Source: Prionace glauca (taxonomy: Eukaryota > Chordata > Chondrichthyes > Carcharhiniformes > Carcharhinidae). Taken from it: a stretch of DNA of 64,000 bases. Location: the NCBI GenBank assembly GCA_037974335.1, contig CM075727.1, positions 91,314,602-91,378,601 of the forward strand. Direction: 5' to 3'. The position numbers were made by a program, and so were the translations under genes. The first letter of the stretch is position 1. The number at the start of each line of letters is the position of its first letter. Of this stretch, positions 22,715 to 34,802 are shown in pieces. The notes beneath the pieces are model-generated. The model saw only the letters and a list, made by a program, of their open reading frames with translations, ran no database searches and had not been told where the DNA came from.

Positions 22715-23170
22715 ATTATTGCCATGTGTATTAACATAGTGAAAGTATTGTTTCTTGCGTGCCATACAAAGCATACCGTTCATAGAGAAGGAAATGAGAG
22801 AGTACAGAATGTAGTGTTACAGTCATAGCTAGGGTGTAGAGAAGGAGCAACTTAGTGCAAAGTAGGTCCATTCAGAAGTCTGGCAGCAGGAAAAAAGCTG
22901 TTCTTGAGTCAGTTGGTACATGTCCTCAGACTGAAGAAGGTTGAAGAGGGAATGTCCAGGGTGTATGGAGTCCTTAATTGTGCTGGCTGCTTTGCCGAGG
23001 CAGGGGGAAGTATAGACAGAGTCAATGGATGGGAGGCTGGTTTGCGAGATCGATTGGGCTGCATTCACAACTTTTTGTAGCTTCTAGCAGTCCTGGGCAT
23101 ACCAAGCTGTGATACAACCTGAAAGAATGTTTTCTTTGGTGCATCTGTAAAATGTCTTGACTTGCTGGCC
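22715..23170 (-). mobile_element. Interspersed repeat, probably the 3' region of a non-LTR element
   Basis: I recognise the arrangement of blocks (ATTATTGCCATGTGTATTAA at one end, GATACAACCTGAAAGAATG at the other) as a repeat common in shark genomes; the orientation and LINE assignment are inferred. Confidence 0.5.
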
Positions 23171-23513
23171 ATACTGAGTTTGTTACTTGGACTGTCCCTC
23201 AGAATCTGACACGGTTCAACAAATCGCTCCAAGTCCAAGAACTATCTTTCTTTTGCCACTTCAGTTAAACCTAATACTCTCGGATGATCTGTGCCAATTA
23301 ATCAATTCCATTTTGTCAACAATATGTTGAGGCTGTCATAGCGTTGTCAATTGATTTCAGACTTTGTCAGGAACAAAAGGTATTTTTTGATCAGAGAAAT
23401 TTTGGTACAGAGGTTAATGCAGAATGAAGGCTGCCCAGGGGCAGAGCCCAGTTCTGTATGTTTACAATATAGTTCCAAAGCAGACACTGGCGTAATCATT
23501 CACTCAGTTTCCG

Positions 23514-24563
23514 TAAGAAATAGGAGCAAGAGTAGGCCATCCAGCCCTTTGAGCCTGCCCTGCCATTCAATAAGATCATGGCTGATCTGAGGTGGATCAG
23601 TTCCACTTTCCCGCTTTCTCCCCATAACCCTTAATTTCCTTGTCTATCAAAAACCTATCTACCCGTGACTTAAATATATTTAGCAAGGTAGCCTCCACCA
23701 CTTCAACAGGCAGAGAATTCCAGAGATTCACCACCCTTTGAGTGAAGAAGTTTCTCTTCAACTCTGATCTTAACTGCACCCCCCCCCCCCCCCCCCAGTT
23801 ATCTTGAGGCTGTGTCCTCTAGTCCTGCTATCTTTTCTAAGCAGGAAGAATCTCTCTACCTCTACCCTATCCATCCCTTTCGTTATCTTTTACGTCTCTA
23901 TAAGATCCCCCCTCATCCTTCTAAACTCCAATGAGTACAGACCTAGTCTATTCAGTTTCTCTTCATAGTCCAACTCCCTCATCTCCAGTATCAGCCTAGT
24001 GAACCTCCTGTGCACTCCCTCCAAGGCCAATATATCCTTGCGCAAGTGCGGCGACCAAAACTGCACACTACTCCAGCTGTGGCCTCACCAGTACCCTGTA
24101 CAGTTGCAGCAAGACCTCCCTATTTTATATTCTATCCCTCTCGCTATAAAGGCCAGCGTTCCATTAGCCTTCTTGATCACCTGCAGACTGGGTTTTTGCG
24201 ACTCGTACACAAGGACCCCCAGGTCCCTCTGCACCGTAGCATGCTGCAGCTTTTTGTCCTTTAAATAGTAATCCCTCCCACTGTTATTTCTATCAAAGTG
24301 GATAACCTCACACTTGCTAACATTATACTCCATCTGCCAGGTCCTCACCCACTCACTCAGCCTACCCAGATCCCTCTGCAGACTTTCCACACCCTCCACG
24401 CAATTTGCTTTTCCACTCATCTTCGTGTCATCAGCAAATTTCGTCACCCTACACTCAGCCCTCTCCTCCAGATCATCTATATAAATGGTAAATAGCTGAG
24501 GCCCCAGCACTGATCCCTGCGGCACTCCACTAGTCACCAATCGCCAATCGGAATAGCACCCTT
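23514..24563 (-). mobile_element. CR1-clade LINE, family A relative, 3' part
   Basis: The minus-strand frame at 24597-24085 holds SGVPQGSVLGPQLFTIYIDD and KFADDTKMSG, and 23779-23597 holds the C-terminal NFFTQRVVNLWNSLPVEVV block. The copy has drifted from the copies at 15411 and 34803, has frame breaks between these parts, and includes a 19-base G run in sense orientation (23780-23798 as C on plus). Confidence 0.9.
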
Positions 24564-24626
24564 TGATACCAAATATCAATTGATACCATGTGTCCATCAG
24601 GTCAGGTAACTCACTTCTGCTGTAAA

Positions 24627-24720
24627 GTTTTAAAAGTTAATTTATTAGTCACAAGTGTGGTTTACACTGCAATGAATTTCCTGTGAAGGTACTGTTGTAA
24701 AGTGACAGACACCACATAGA
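24627..24720 (-). mobile_element. V-type SINE, 3' tail fragment
   Basis: TTTATTAGTCACAAGTGTGG followed by TTTACACTGCAATGAATTTC is the reverse of the second SINE tail type, as at 15127 and 48364. Confidence 0.7.
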
Positions 24721-25000
24721 CATCAATGATAGCCTCATTAATGTAAAAATTCTTAATTTAGTTCTTAACTGACCCAGGGGAGGTTAAATGGTTCAATATT
24801 CGTCAAACAATGGGTGAGAGATGGCAGTGTTGAATGATCAGTAACTAGGTTTACTATAGACTCTTGTTCTACTAGTTTCTTTGAAAGTTGCACCTTGAAG
24901 TCTAATCATCAATAGCATGGCAACTATATGATATGGTTGATATCAGACTACCTTTTTGTACTATCGGTTCTTTCTATAGCTGGCTGTAATACAGAAGTCA

Positions 25001-25665
25001 TGTTGTGGAGGTGCCGGCGTTGGACTGGGGTAAACACAGTAAGAAGACATTCAACACCAGGTTAAAGTCCAACAGGTTTATTTGGTAGCAAAACCCTCTA
25101 GTTTTTAGAGCGCTGCCCCTTCGTCAGGGAGGTGGGAGTTTTGTTCACAAACAGGGCATGTAAAGACACAAACTCAATTTATAAGATAATGGTTGGAATG
25201 TGAGTCTTTACAGGTAATCAAGTCTTAAAGGTAGGGACAATGTGAGTGGAAAGAGGGTTAAGGTGAGGTTAAAGGAATGTGTATTGTCTTCAGCTGGGAC
25301 AGTTAGTGAGATTTTGAAAACCCAGGCAAGTCATGGGGTTACGGATAGTGTGACATGAACCCAAGATCCTGGTTGAGGCCGTCCTTGTGTGGAACTTGGC
25401 TATTAGTTTCTGCTCAGCGACTCTGCATTGTTGTGTGTCGTAAAGGCCGTTTCGGAAAACGCTTACGCAAGATCAGAGGCTGAATGTCCGTGACCACTGA
25501 AGTGTTCCCCAACAGGAAGAGAACACTCTTGCCTGGTGATTGTCGAGCGGTGTTCATTCATCCGTTGTCATAGCATCAGCTGGTCTCCCCGGTGTACCAA
25601 GCCTTGGGACATCCTTTCGTGCAGCGTATCAGGTAGACAATGTTGGCTGAGTTGCATGAGAATTT
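25001..25665 (-). mobile_element. Penelope-like element, 3' part (left arm of a head-to-head pair)
   Basis: On the minus strand this arm starts in the middle of the GIY-YIG-type endonuclease region (ANIVYLI-like block), passes a PVGEHFSGHGHSASDL-like stretch and a GLNQDLGFMSHY-like end, then about 340 bases of 3' untranslated sequence, and ends in the TACTGTGTTTACCCC terminus near 25010. The coding part is degraded. Penelope-like elements are retroelements whose RT is followed by a GIY-YIG nuclease, and this order and ending fit them. Confidence 0.85.
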
Positions 25666-26674
25666 ACCATGCCCTCATAAGAAGAGGATATGGCGCCGGA
25701 CTCATCGATCGACAGTTCCGATGCGTCACTGCAAAGAACCGCACCAACCTCCTCAGAAGATAAACACGGGACACGGAGGACAGAGTACCCTTCATCATCC
25801 AGTACTTGCCCGGAGCTACGACATCTTCTCTGGAGCCTTCAACATGTCATTGATGAAGACGAACATCTCGCCAAGGCCAACCCCACATCCCCACTTCTTG
25901 CCTTCAAACAACCGCACAACCTCAAACAGACCATTGTCCGCAGCAAATTACCCAGTCTTCAGGAGAACAGTGACCACGACATCTTTCAGCCCTGCCACAG
26001 TGATGTAAGAACATCTTCCACCAGGTACACGATACATACTCTTGCAACTCAGCCAACATTGTCTACCTGATATGCTGCAGGAAAGGATATCCCGGGGCAT
26101 GGCTCATTGGAGAGACCATGCAGACACTATGACAACAGATGAATGAAGAATGCTTGAAAATCACCAGGCAAGAGTGTTCTTTTCCTGTTGGGGAACACTT
26201 CAGTGGTCATGGGCATTCGGCCTCTGATCTTCAGATAAGTGTTCTCCAAGGCGGCCTTCACGACACACGACAACACAGAATCATTGAGCAGAAACCGATA
26301 GCCAAGTTCCGCATGCATGAGGATGGCCTCAACCTGGATCTTGGGTTCATGTCACACTATCTGTAACCCCCACGACTTGCCTGAACTTGTAAAATCTCAC
26401 TAACTGTCCTGGCTAGAGACAATACACCTCTCGTTTTAACCTGTGCTTAACGCTCTCTCCACTCACATTGTCTGTACCTTTATGACTCAATTACCTGTAA
26501 AGACTTGCATGCCAACCATTATTTTGTAAATTGAGTTTGTGTCTTTATATACCCTGTTTGTGAACAGAACTCCCACATACTTGACGAAGGAGCAGCGCTC
26601 CGAAAGTTAGTGGCTTTTGCTACCAAATAAACCTGTTGGACTTTAACCTGGTGTTGTAAAACTTCTTACTGTAA
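25666..26674 (+). mobile_element. Penelope-like element, 3' part (right arm of a head-to-head pair)
   Basis: This arm starts further upstream than the left one, in the linker between RT and nuclease (GLIDRQFRCVTAKNRTNLLR, then NLKQTIVRSKLPSLQ at about 25920-25960), and continues through the nuclease block (IVYLI, GAW.IGET, PVGEHFSGHGHSASDL) to GLNLDLGFMSHY near 26345. The 3' untranslated part carries the CTGACGA-like hairpin block at 26581-26605 and ends at CTTCTTACTGT (26674). The coding part is degraded. Confidence 0.88.
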
Positions 26675-27696
26675 TATGGAAGTTAGTGCTCTCAATATAA
26701 TTTGTATTTAAACTCAAGGCTTCTGTTTCTGTTTCATGAAATGTCACAATAATTAAATTTAACTTGACTAAAAGATAATCAATTCTGCCCATTGATTCTG
26801 TACCCACTCTCCAAAAGAACTCTTTATCTAGACCCTTCTCTGTCGCATTTCTCCATAATTATCCTTAACCACTTTGCTGTTATGTTTTTCCCCTCAATTA
26901 ATTTTTGAATCATCTGTCTTGAATTTTCTAATGTGGCAGTGTTACATCTTGTTTTATAAACCAATGTGTAGTATTTTATTATGTTAAGAGTGTTATATGA
27001 ATTCAAGTTGTTTCTTTTGTGTATAAATTTTAGTGGTAGTATTTACCATTATTATCCCCACTTCACGTTGATTAAAAAAAATTCCACTTGTACTGCTGAT
27101 GTTTTATAGCCAGAGGGAGCCATTCGTTTGCAGTGGTTTTGGAAAGATTGATTTAGTGGCAAATTCTGCAAAATGATCAATTTCTTTTCCATTAATCATC
27201 TCTGAGAGGTATTTTCAATATAAATGAGGAATTGAAAATGTCTTCCCAGAAGGAAAATTTTACGTGATCGGTATGAGCAAGGTAATTTGGTGTATCCGTC
27301 TTGAATCCACTTTGCTGTAAAGCATCCAATGAATGGATTTGGATTCTGAGGTGATATTGATTTAGAATGAGATGGACTGGGAATGAAAGAATAGTTAGCA
27401 AGAATGGCAATATTGCTGTCCATAATGCATCATACAAAAAAAAATCCTTTTATTCCAGTGTTAAAATAGAGTTTACACTTCAGTTTCTGATAACTTTGTG
27501 TTTTTGACCAATAGGGGAGAGGGTATAAGTGCACTCTGATGTGTCCTTTCATTATTTTCTAAACAATGTATTAGCTGAAAACGGGATTATTTTGGCCCAC
27601 TTTCCTGAGAGCTGTGCTACATATTCCTGGTTTAAACTGCCTTAAAGGGGAATTTTTCTTTGGAAAATCCGAGCAGATTAATAGACTAATTAGAAA
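26675..27696. other. AT-rich stretch without a recognised gene
   Basis: No credible gene and no recognised repeat. Confidence 0.4.
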
Positions 27697-30440
27697 CATA
27701 GAACCATAGAAAATTACAGCTCGGAAACAGGCCTTTTGGCCCTTCTTGTCTGTGCCAAACCATTTTTTGCCTCATCCCACTGACCTGTATTTGGACTATA
27801 TCTCTCCACACCACACTCATCCATGAACCTGTCCAAGTTTTTCTTAAATGTTAAAAGTCACCCACTTTACCACTTTACCACTTTATCCAGCAGCTCATTC
27901 CACACTCCCACCATACTCTGCGTGAAGAGGCCCCCCCGCTAATATTCCCTTTAAACTTTTCTCCTTTCACCCTTAACCCTGGTTTTTTGCATCCGTATTT
28001 ACTGAGGAAACGGGCATCGAGTCTATGGAAATAGGGGAAACAGGTAGGGAGGTCATGGAACTTTTACAGATTAAAGGAGATGGTGCTGGCTGTCTTGAGG
28101 CAAATCAGAGTGGATAAATCCCCAGGACCAGACAGGGTATTCCCACAGACTTTGAGGGAGGCTAGTGTTGAATTTGCAGGGGCCCTGGCAGACATATTTA
28201 AATGTCAGTAATCATTGGGGAGGTGCCGGATGATTGGACGGTGGCTCATGTTGTTCTGTTGTTTAAAAAAGGCTCCAAAAGAAATCCAGGAAGTTTTTTT
28301 CCTCCCCTAGCCTCAGTGGAAAAAGCCTGCTTGCATTCATTCTATCTATACCTATCAAAATCTTATACACCTCTAACAAATCTCCCCTCATTCTTCTACG
28401 CTCCAGGGAATGAAGTCCTAACCAATTCAATCTCTGTCTGTAACTCAGCTTCTCAAGTCCCGGCAACATCCTTGTGAACCTTCCCTGCATCTTTCAACCT
28501 TATTTACATCCTTCCTGTAACTAGGTGACCAAAACTGTACACAATACTCTAAATTCAGCCTCACCAATGCCTTATATAACCTTACCATAGCACTCCAACT
28601 TGTATACTCGATACTCTGATTTATAAAGGCCAGTGTACCAAAAGCACTCTTTACAACCCTATCCACTTATAACGTCACTTTTAGGGAATTCTGTACCTGT
28701 ATTCCCAGATCCCTCTGTTCAACTGCACTCTTCAGAGTCCTACCATTTACTCTGTACGTTCTACTTTGGTTTGTCCTTCCAAAGTGCAATACCTTACATT
28801 TGTCTGCGTTAAATTCCATTTGCCATTTTTCTAGTTGGTCCAAGTCCCTCTGCAAGCTTTGATAACCTTCCTCACTGTCCACTACACCTCCAATCTTTGT
28901 ATCATCAGCAAATTTGCTAATCCAATTTACCATATTGTCATCCAGATCATTGATGTAGATGACAAACAACAATGGACCCAGCACTGATCCCTGTGGCACA
29001 CCACTAGTCACAGGCCTCCACTCAGAGAAGCAATTCTCCACAACCACTCTCTGGCTTCTTCCATTGAGCCAGTGTCTAATCCAATTTACAACCTCCCCAT
29101 CTATACCTAGCGACTGAACCTTCCTAACTAATCTCCATAGGGAACCTTGTCAAAGGCCTTGCTAAAATCCAGGTAGACAACATCACCACCTTCCCTTCAT
29201 CCACTTTCCTGGTGACCTCCTCAAAAAACTGTCTAATAGATTGATCAAACATGACCTACCATGCAAAAAGCCATGTTGACTATCCTGAATAAGTCCCTGT
29301 CTATCCAAATATTTGTAGCTCCTATCCCTTATCACACCTTCCAATAACTTGCCAACCATTGACGTCAAACCTACTGGCCTGTAATTTCCTGGATTTCTTT
29401 TGGAACCTTTTTTAAACAACTGAACAACATGAGCCACCCTCCAATCATCTGGCACCTCCCCCGTGAATACTGACATTTTAAATATGTCTGCCAGGGCCCC
29501 TGCAAATTCAACACTAGCCTCCCTCAAAGTCTGTGGGAATACCCTGTCTGGTCCTGGGGATTTATTCACTCTGATTTGCCTCAAGACAGCCAGCACCACC
29601 TCCTTTAATCTGTAAAAGTTCCATGACCTCCCTACCTGTTTCCCCTATTTCCATAGACTCGATGCCCGTTTCCTCAGTAAATACGGATGCAAAAAACTCA
29701 TTTAGTATCTCCCCCATCTCTTTTGGTTCCAAACACAGTCGACCACTCTGGTCTTCAAGAGGACCAATTTTATCCCTCACTATCCTTTTGCTCCTAACAT
29801 ACCTATAGAAGCTCTTTGGATTTTCCTTCACTCTGTCTGCCAAAGCAATCTCATGCTTTCTTTTAGCCCTCCTGATTTCCCTCTTAAGTAGCTTCTTGCA
29901 TTTTTTATACTCCTTGAGCATCTGATCTGTTCCTTGCTGCCTGTATATTTCATACAATTCTTTCTTCCTCTTAATCAGTGTTACAATCTCCCTCGAGAAC
30001 CAAGGTACCTTGTTCCTACTTACTTTGCCTTTAGTCCTGACAGGAACATAACAAACTCTGCGCTCTCAAAATTTCTCCTTTGAAGGCCTCCCACTTTCCA
30101 TTTACACACTTACCAGAGAACAGCCTGTGCCAATCCACACTTCCCAGATCCCTTCTCATTTCATCAAATTTGGCCTTTTTCCAGTTCAGAACTTCAAGCC
30201 GAGGACCAGATCTATCCTTACCCATGATCAGGTTGAAACTACTGGCATTTTGATCACTGGATCCAAAGTGTTCCCTCACACTCATCACCTGCCCTAACTC
30301 ATTTCCCAATAGGAGATCCAGTATTGCATCCTCTCTAGTTGGTACCTCTATATTACTGATGTAGAAAATTCTCCTGTCTAAATCTTTAACATTATGCAAG
30401 TCCTAATCTATATGTGGAAAATTAAAATCCCCCTAAAACT
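27697..30440 (-). mobile_element. CR1-clade LINE, family B, with frame breaks and an inverted internal insert
   Basis: From high to low coordinates the minus strand reads endonuclease remains (VPTREDAILDLLLGNEL near 30330), the linker (IRRAKRKHEIALADR near 29880, FASVFTEETGIESMEIG), RT blocks (KSPGPDRVFP, NYRPVGLTSMVGKLLEGVI, then [20 protein letters not shown] and KFADDTKIGG near 28940), the C-terminal block (LEYCVQFWSPSYRKDV; FTRMLPGLEKLSYRQRL) and a 3' UTR reaching 27697. The pieces lie in several frames. The 325-base segment at 27986-28310 interrupts the C-terminal coding region in the opposite orientation. Confidence 0.9.
27986..28310 (+). repeat. Inverted duplicate of part of the surrounding LINE
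   Basis: This plus-strand segment matches, with only a few differences, the reverse complement of about 29390-29697 in the same LINE (CGGGCATCGAGTCTATGGAA to AAAGAAATCCAGGAA). The minus-strand LINE continues on both sides of it. The source copy is still present, so it is a duplication with inversion. Confidence 0.9.
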
Positions 30441-30484
30441 GGAAAATATTTCTAGCTATTTAATAGGCAATTTTATAGCTTGAG

Positions 30485-30960
30485 TCAATAAAAGAACAAA
30501 CAAAATTACAGCATAGGAACAGATCCTTCGGCTCTCTAAGCCTGTACAGACCATGCTGCCCATCTGAAATAATGCCCTTCACACCAGGCAACATCTTGGT
30601 AAATCTTTTCTATTCTCTCCAAAGCCTCAACATTCTTCTGGTAGCGTAGCCTAACTAAGTGCAGCCTAACTAAGGCTCTATAAGGTTGCAACATGACTTG
30701 CCAATTTTTAAACTCAATGCCCAGGCCAATGAAGGCAAGCATGCCGTATGCTTTCTTGACTACTTTCTCCACCTGCATTGCCATTTTTAGTGACCTGTGT
30801 ACCTCTGCCTATCAATACTCTTAGGGGTTCTGCCATTTACTGTATATTTCCTATCTGTATTAGACCTTACAAAATGCATTACCTCATGTTTGACTGGATT
30901 AAACTCCATCTGCCATCTCTCCACCCAAGTCTATATCCAAGGCTATAGATCTTGCACCCA
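30485..30960 (-). mobile_element. CR1-clade LINE, family C, C-terminal fragment
   Basis: On the minus strand: MAMQVEKVVKKAYGMLAFIG, then a decayed C-terminal block and 3' tail. The same stretch is found in the copies at 34690 and 53590. About 475 bases, with frame breaks. Confidence 0.85.
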
Positions 30961-31164
30961 TTATGTTTGGAATATTATAATCTGTTCCTGACTACATAAT
31001 AATGAATAAAGCAGAATCTTGCAAACCTGGAAAATCAGGCTGACCTTTAGGAGCAAAACTAAAGAGTCAGTGAAATACTGCAAGATCAAAGATTGCAGGG
31101 AGAGTTTACTGTAGGTTCAGTAGAACAACTTGTTGATGGTAGTGTTGCATGTATTTCATTTTGC

Positions 31165-31285
31165 ATTATTGTAAACCTGTGACCTCTACCACCTAGAAGT
31201 ACAAGTGATGCATGGGAACACAACCACTTGCAAGTTCACCTTCAAACAACATACCATGCTAACTTGGAACTGTCCATTTTCAGGG
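31165..31285 (+). mobile_element. Fragment of a second, non-CR1-type LINE
   Basis: GTGACCTCTACCACCTAGAA and the following CATGGGAACACAACCACTTG belong to the same repeat as 50393-51378. Confidence 0.55.
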
Positions 31286-31509
31286 AGGCAGATGATGCCC
31301 ACCTGCAAAATATATCATGATCTGTCCCAATAAAACTAATTGATGTAGTACTTTCTGATTGTCAAATTTATTTGAAAGACGAGACAAAGATATCCCTCTC
31401 TCCCTCCCTCCTCTAATCAAAGAAAAAGGACACTGTGAGAAGGTAAAAGTGAAAGTAAAAGTTTTATAAATTTTCTCAAATAATTGGTGCTCAATGTCAG
31501 TCAGTGGGG

Positions 31510-34500
31510 TTAAGTGTTGCACTTGAGATGTGGGAGATCCATGATGCTTACAGCATCTCGGACGACTACATCTGCAGGAAGTGCACCCAACTGCAGTTCC
31601 TTACAAAATGCATGGATAGTTGGAGCAGCAGCTGGATGCACTTAGAAGCATGAAGGAGGTGAAAAGGTTCATGGATAGGAGCTTTAGAGATGTGGTCACA
31701 CCCAAGGTGCAGGCAGCTGGATGGGTGACCACCAGAAGGGGCAGGCAGTCAGTGCAGGAATCCCCTGTGGTCATCCCCCTTTAACAAGTATACCGTTTTG
31801 GATATACTGGGGGAGATGGGCTATCGGGGGATAATATCAGAAGCAACCAAAGCAGTGGCACCACAACTGGCTCTGTTGTTAAGCAGAAAGCAACAAAGAG
31901 GACGCGAGCAATAATTATAGGGGATTCTATAGTTAAGGCTGCAGATAGGCATTTCTGTGGATGTGAAAGAGATTCCAGGATGGTATGTTACCTCCCTGGT
32001 GCCAGGGTCAGAATGTCTCTGAATGGACAGAAAGCATTCTGAAGGGAGAGGGTGAACAGCCAGAGGTCGTGGTACATATTGGTATTAATGACATAGGAGG
32101 AGTAGTGATGAGGTCCTGCATCAACACTTTAGTGAGTTAGGTAAAAAGTTAAAAAGCAGGACCTCTAGGGTTGTAATTTCAGGATTACTCCTTGTGCCAT
32201 GTGCTAGTGAGACTAGGAATAGGAAGATAGTGCAGTTCAACATATGGCTAAACAGTTTGTGTAGGAGGGACAGTATCAGGTATCTGGACCATTGGGGTCT
32301 CTTCCGGGGCAGATGGGACTTGTACAAGAAGGACGGGTTGCATCTAAACTGGAAGGGCATAAATATTCAGGCCAGGAGGTTTGCAAGTGTCACACAGGAG
32401 GATTTAAAATAGTTTGGCAGGGGGCTGGGAACCAAACCAAAGGTGAATTAGCTGAAGGGGAACCAAAGAGTAGGGCCAGTAAGGCTTGGAGAAACAGCAG
32501 GCAGGTTGGGGTTGCTAATCAAAGAAGGACTGATGGACTGAAATGCACCTTGATGCGAGAAGTGTAACAGGTAAGGCAGATGAACTTAGAACTTGGATTA
32601 GTACTAGGAACTATAATGTTGTTGCCATTACAGAAACTTGGTTCAGGGAATGACAGGATTGGCAGCTTAATATTCCAGGATACAAATGTATCAGATGGGA
32701 TAAAGGGGGATGTAAAAGGGGTGGGGGAGTTGCACTACTGGTTAAGGAGAATATCACAGCTGTACTCCGGGAGGACATCACGGAGGGCTCATACAGTGAG
32801 GCAATATGGGTAGAGCTCAGGAATAGGAAAGGTGTCGTCACAATTTTGAGGATTTACTATGGGCCACCCAACTGCTAGTAGGAGATAGAGGAACAGATTT
32901 GCAGGCAGATTTTGGTAAGGTGTAAAAGTAACAGGATTGTTGTGCTGGGAGATTTTAATATACTGACTGGGACTCACTTAGTGCTAGGGTGTGGATGGGG
33001 CAGAGTTTGTAAGGAGCATCTAGGGGGCCTTCTTGAAACAAGTATGTAGATAGTCCAAATAGGGAAGGGGCCATACTGGACCTGGTATTGGGAACGAGCC
33101 CATCCAGGTGGTCGATGTTTCAGTAGGGGAGCAGTTTGGGATCAGTGACCACAATTCAGCAAGCTTTAAGATACTGATGGATAAGGATAAGTGTATTCCT
33201 CAAGTTGAGGTACTAAACTGGAACAAGGCTAATTACAACAATATTAGGCAGGAACTGAGGAATATAGATTGGGGGTAGATGTTTGAGGGCAAATCCACAT
33301 CTGGCATGTGGGAGACTTTCAAGTGTAAGTTGATGGGGCTTCAGGACTGGCACATTCCTGTAAGCATGAAGGATAAGTATGGCAAGTTTTGGGAATCTTG
33401 GATAATGAGAGATATTGTGAGCCTAGTCAAAGAGAAAAAGGAAGCATTTGTCAAAGCTAGGAGGCTGGGAACACATGAAGCAAGTGTGGAATACAAAGGA
33501 AGTAGAAAGAAACTTAAGGAATAAGGAGGACTAAAAGAGGGTTGCGGAACATGATTAAGGAAAATCCAAAGGCTTTTTATAAATATATAAAGAGCAAGAG
33601 GGTTGCCAGGGAGATGGTTGGCCCATTCAAGCACAAGGGAGGGAATTTATGCATGGAGCCAGAGTAAATGGGTGAGGTCTTAAATGAGTACTTTGCATCA
33701 GTGTTCACAAAGAGAAGGACTTGGTGTATAATGAGTCTGGGAAAGGATGTGTAGAGAGTTTGAATCATGTTGAGATCAAAGACGAGAAGATGTCGGGGGT
33801 CTTGAGAAACATTAAGGTAGAGAAATCCCCAGAGCCTGTTGGAATATACCTCAGAGTACTGAGAGAGGCAAGGGAGAAAATTGCTAGGGCCTTGAGTGAA
33901 ATCTTTGTATCCTCACTGGCTGCAGGGGAGGTCTCAGATGATTGGAGAATAGCCAATGTTGTCCCTTTGTTTAAGAAGAGTAGCAAGGATAATCCAGATA
34001 ATTATAGGCCGGTGAGCCCTACATCAGTGATAGGGAAATTATTGGAGTGGATTCTTTGAGACAGGATTTACTCCCACTTGGAAATAAGTGGATGTATTAC
34101 TGACAGGCAACATAGTTTTGTGAAGGGGAGGTCGTGTCTAATGAACTTGATTGAGTTTTCAAAGAAGCGGTGAAGATGAGGATAGGGCAGTGGATGTTGT
34201 CTACATGGCCTTCAGTAAGGTCTTTGAAAAGGTCCCTCATGACAGACTGGTGCAGAAGGTGAAGTCGCATGAGATCAGAGGTGAGCTGGCAATGTGGATA
34301 CAAAACTGGCTCAGTCAAAGACAGAGTATAGCAGTGGAAGGGTATGCTTCTGAATGGAGGGCTGTGACAAGTGGTGTTCGTCAGGGATCAGTGCTGGGAC
34401 CTTTGCTGTTTGAAATATATATAAATGTTTTGGAGGAAAATGTAACTAGTTTGATTATTAAGTTTGTGGATGACACAAAGGTTGGCGGATTTGCAATTAG

Positions 34501-34802
34501 TGATAAGGACCATCAGAGGATACAGCAAGATATAGATCAGTTGGGGACTTGGGCAGAGAGATGGCAGATGGAGTTTAATCCAGACAAATGTGAGGTAATG
34601 CATTTTGGAAGGTCTAATACAGATAGGAAATATTCAGTACATGGCAGAATCCTTAAAAGTATTGATAGGCAAAGGGATCTGGGTGTACAGGTACACAGAT
34701 CACTGAAAGTGGCAACGCAGGTGGAGAAGTTAGTCAAGAAGGCATACAGCACGCTTGCCTTCAGAGGCAGGGGAATTGAGTTTAAAAATTGCTAAGTCAT
34801 GT
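31510..34802 (+). mobile_element. CR1-clade LINE, family C, 5' and middle part (host of a nested LINE)
   Basis: Begins near the ORF1 start (CRKCTQLQ near 31575). ORF1 remains run to 32410, with VVISGLLLVP, then WDLYKKDGLHLN, an intact esterase DGxHLN block. ORF2 follows: endonuclease blocks up to about 33200, a linker with FVKARRLGTHEASVEYKGSRK, and RT blocks [62 protein letters not shown] and KFVDDTKVGG (note VDD for ADD). The frame is broken several times. The element stops at AAGTCATGTTA (34802), where a family A copy is inserted, and resumes at 37039. Confidence 0.93.
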
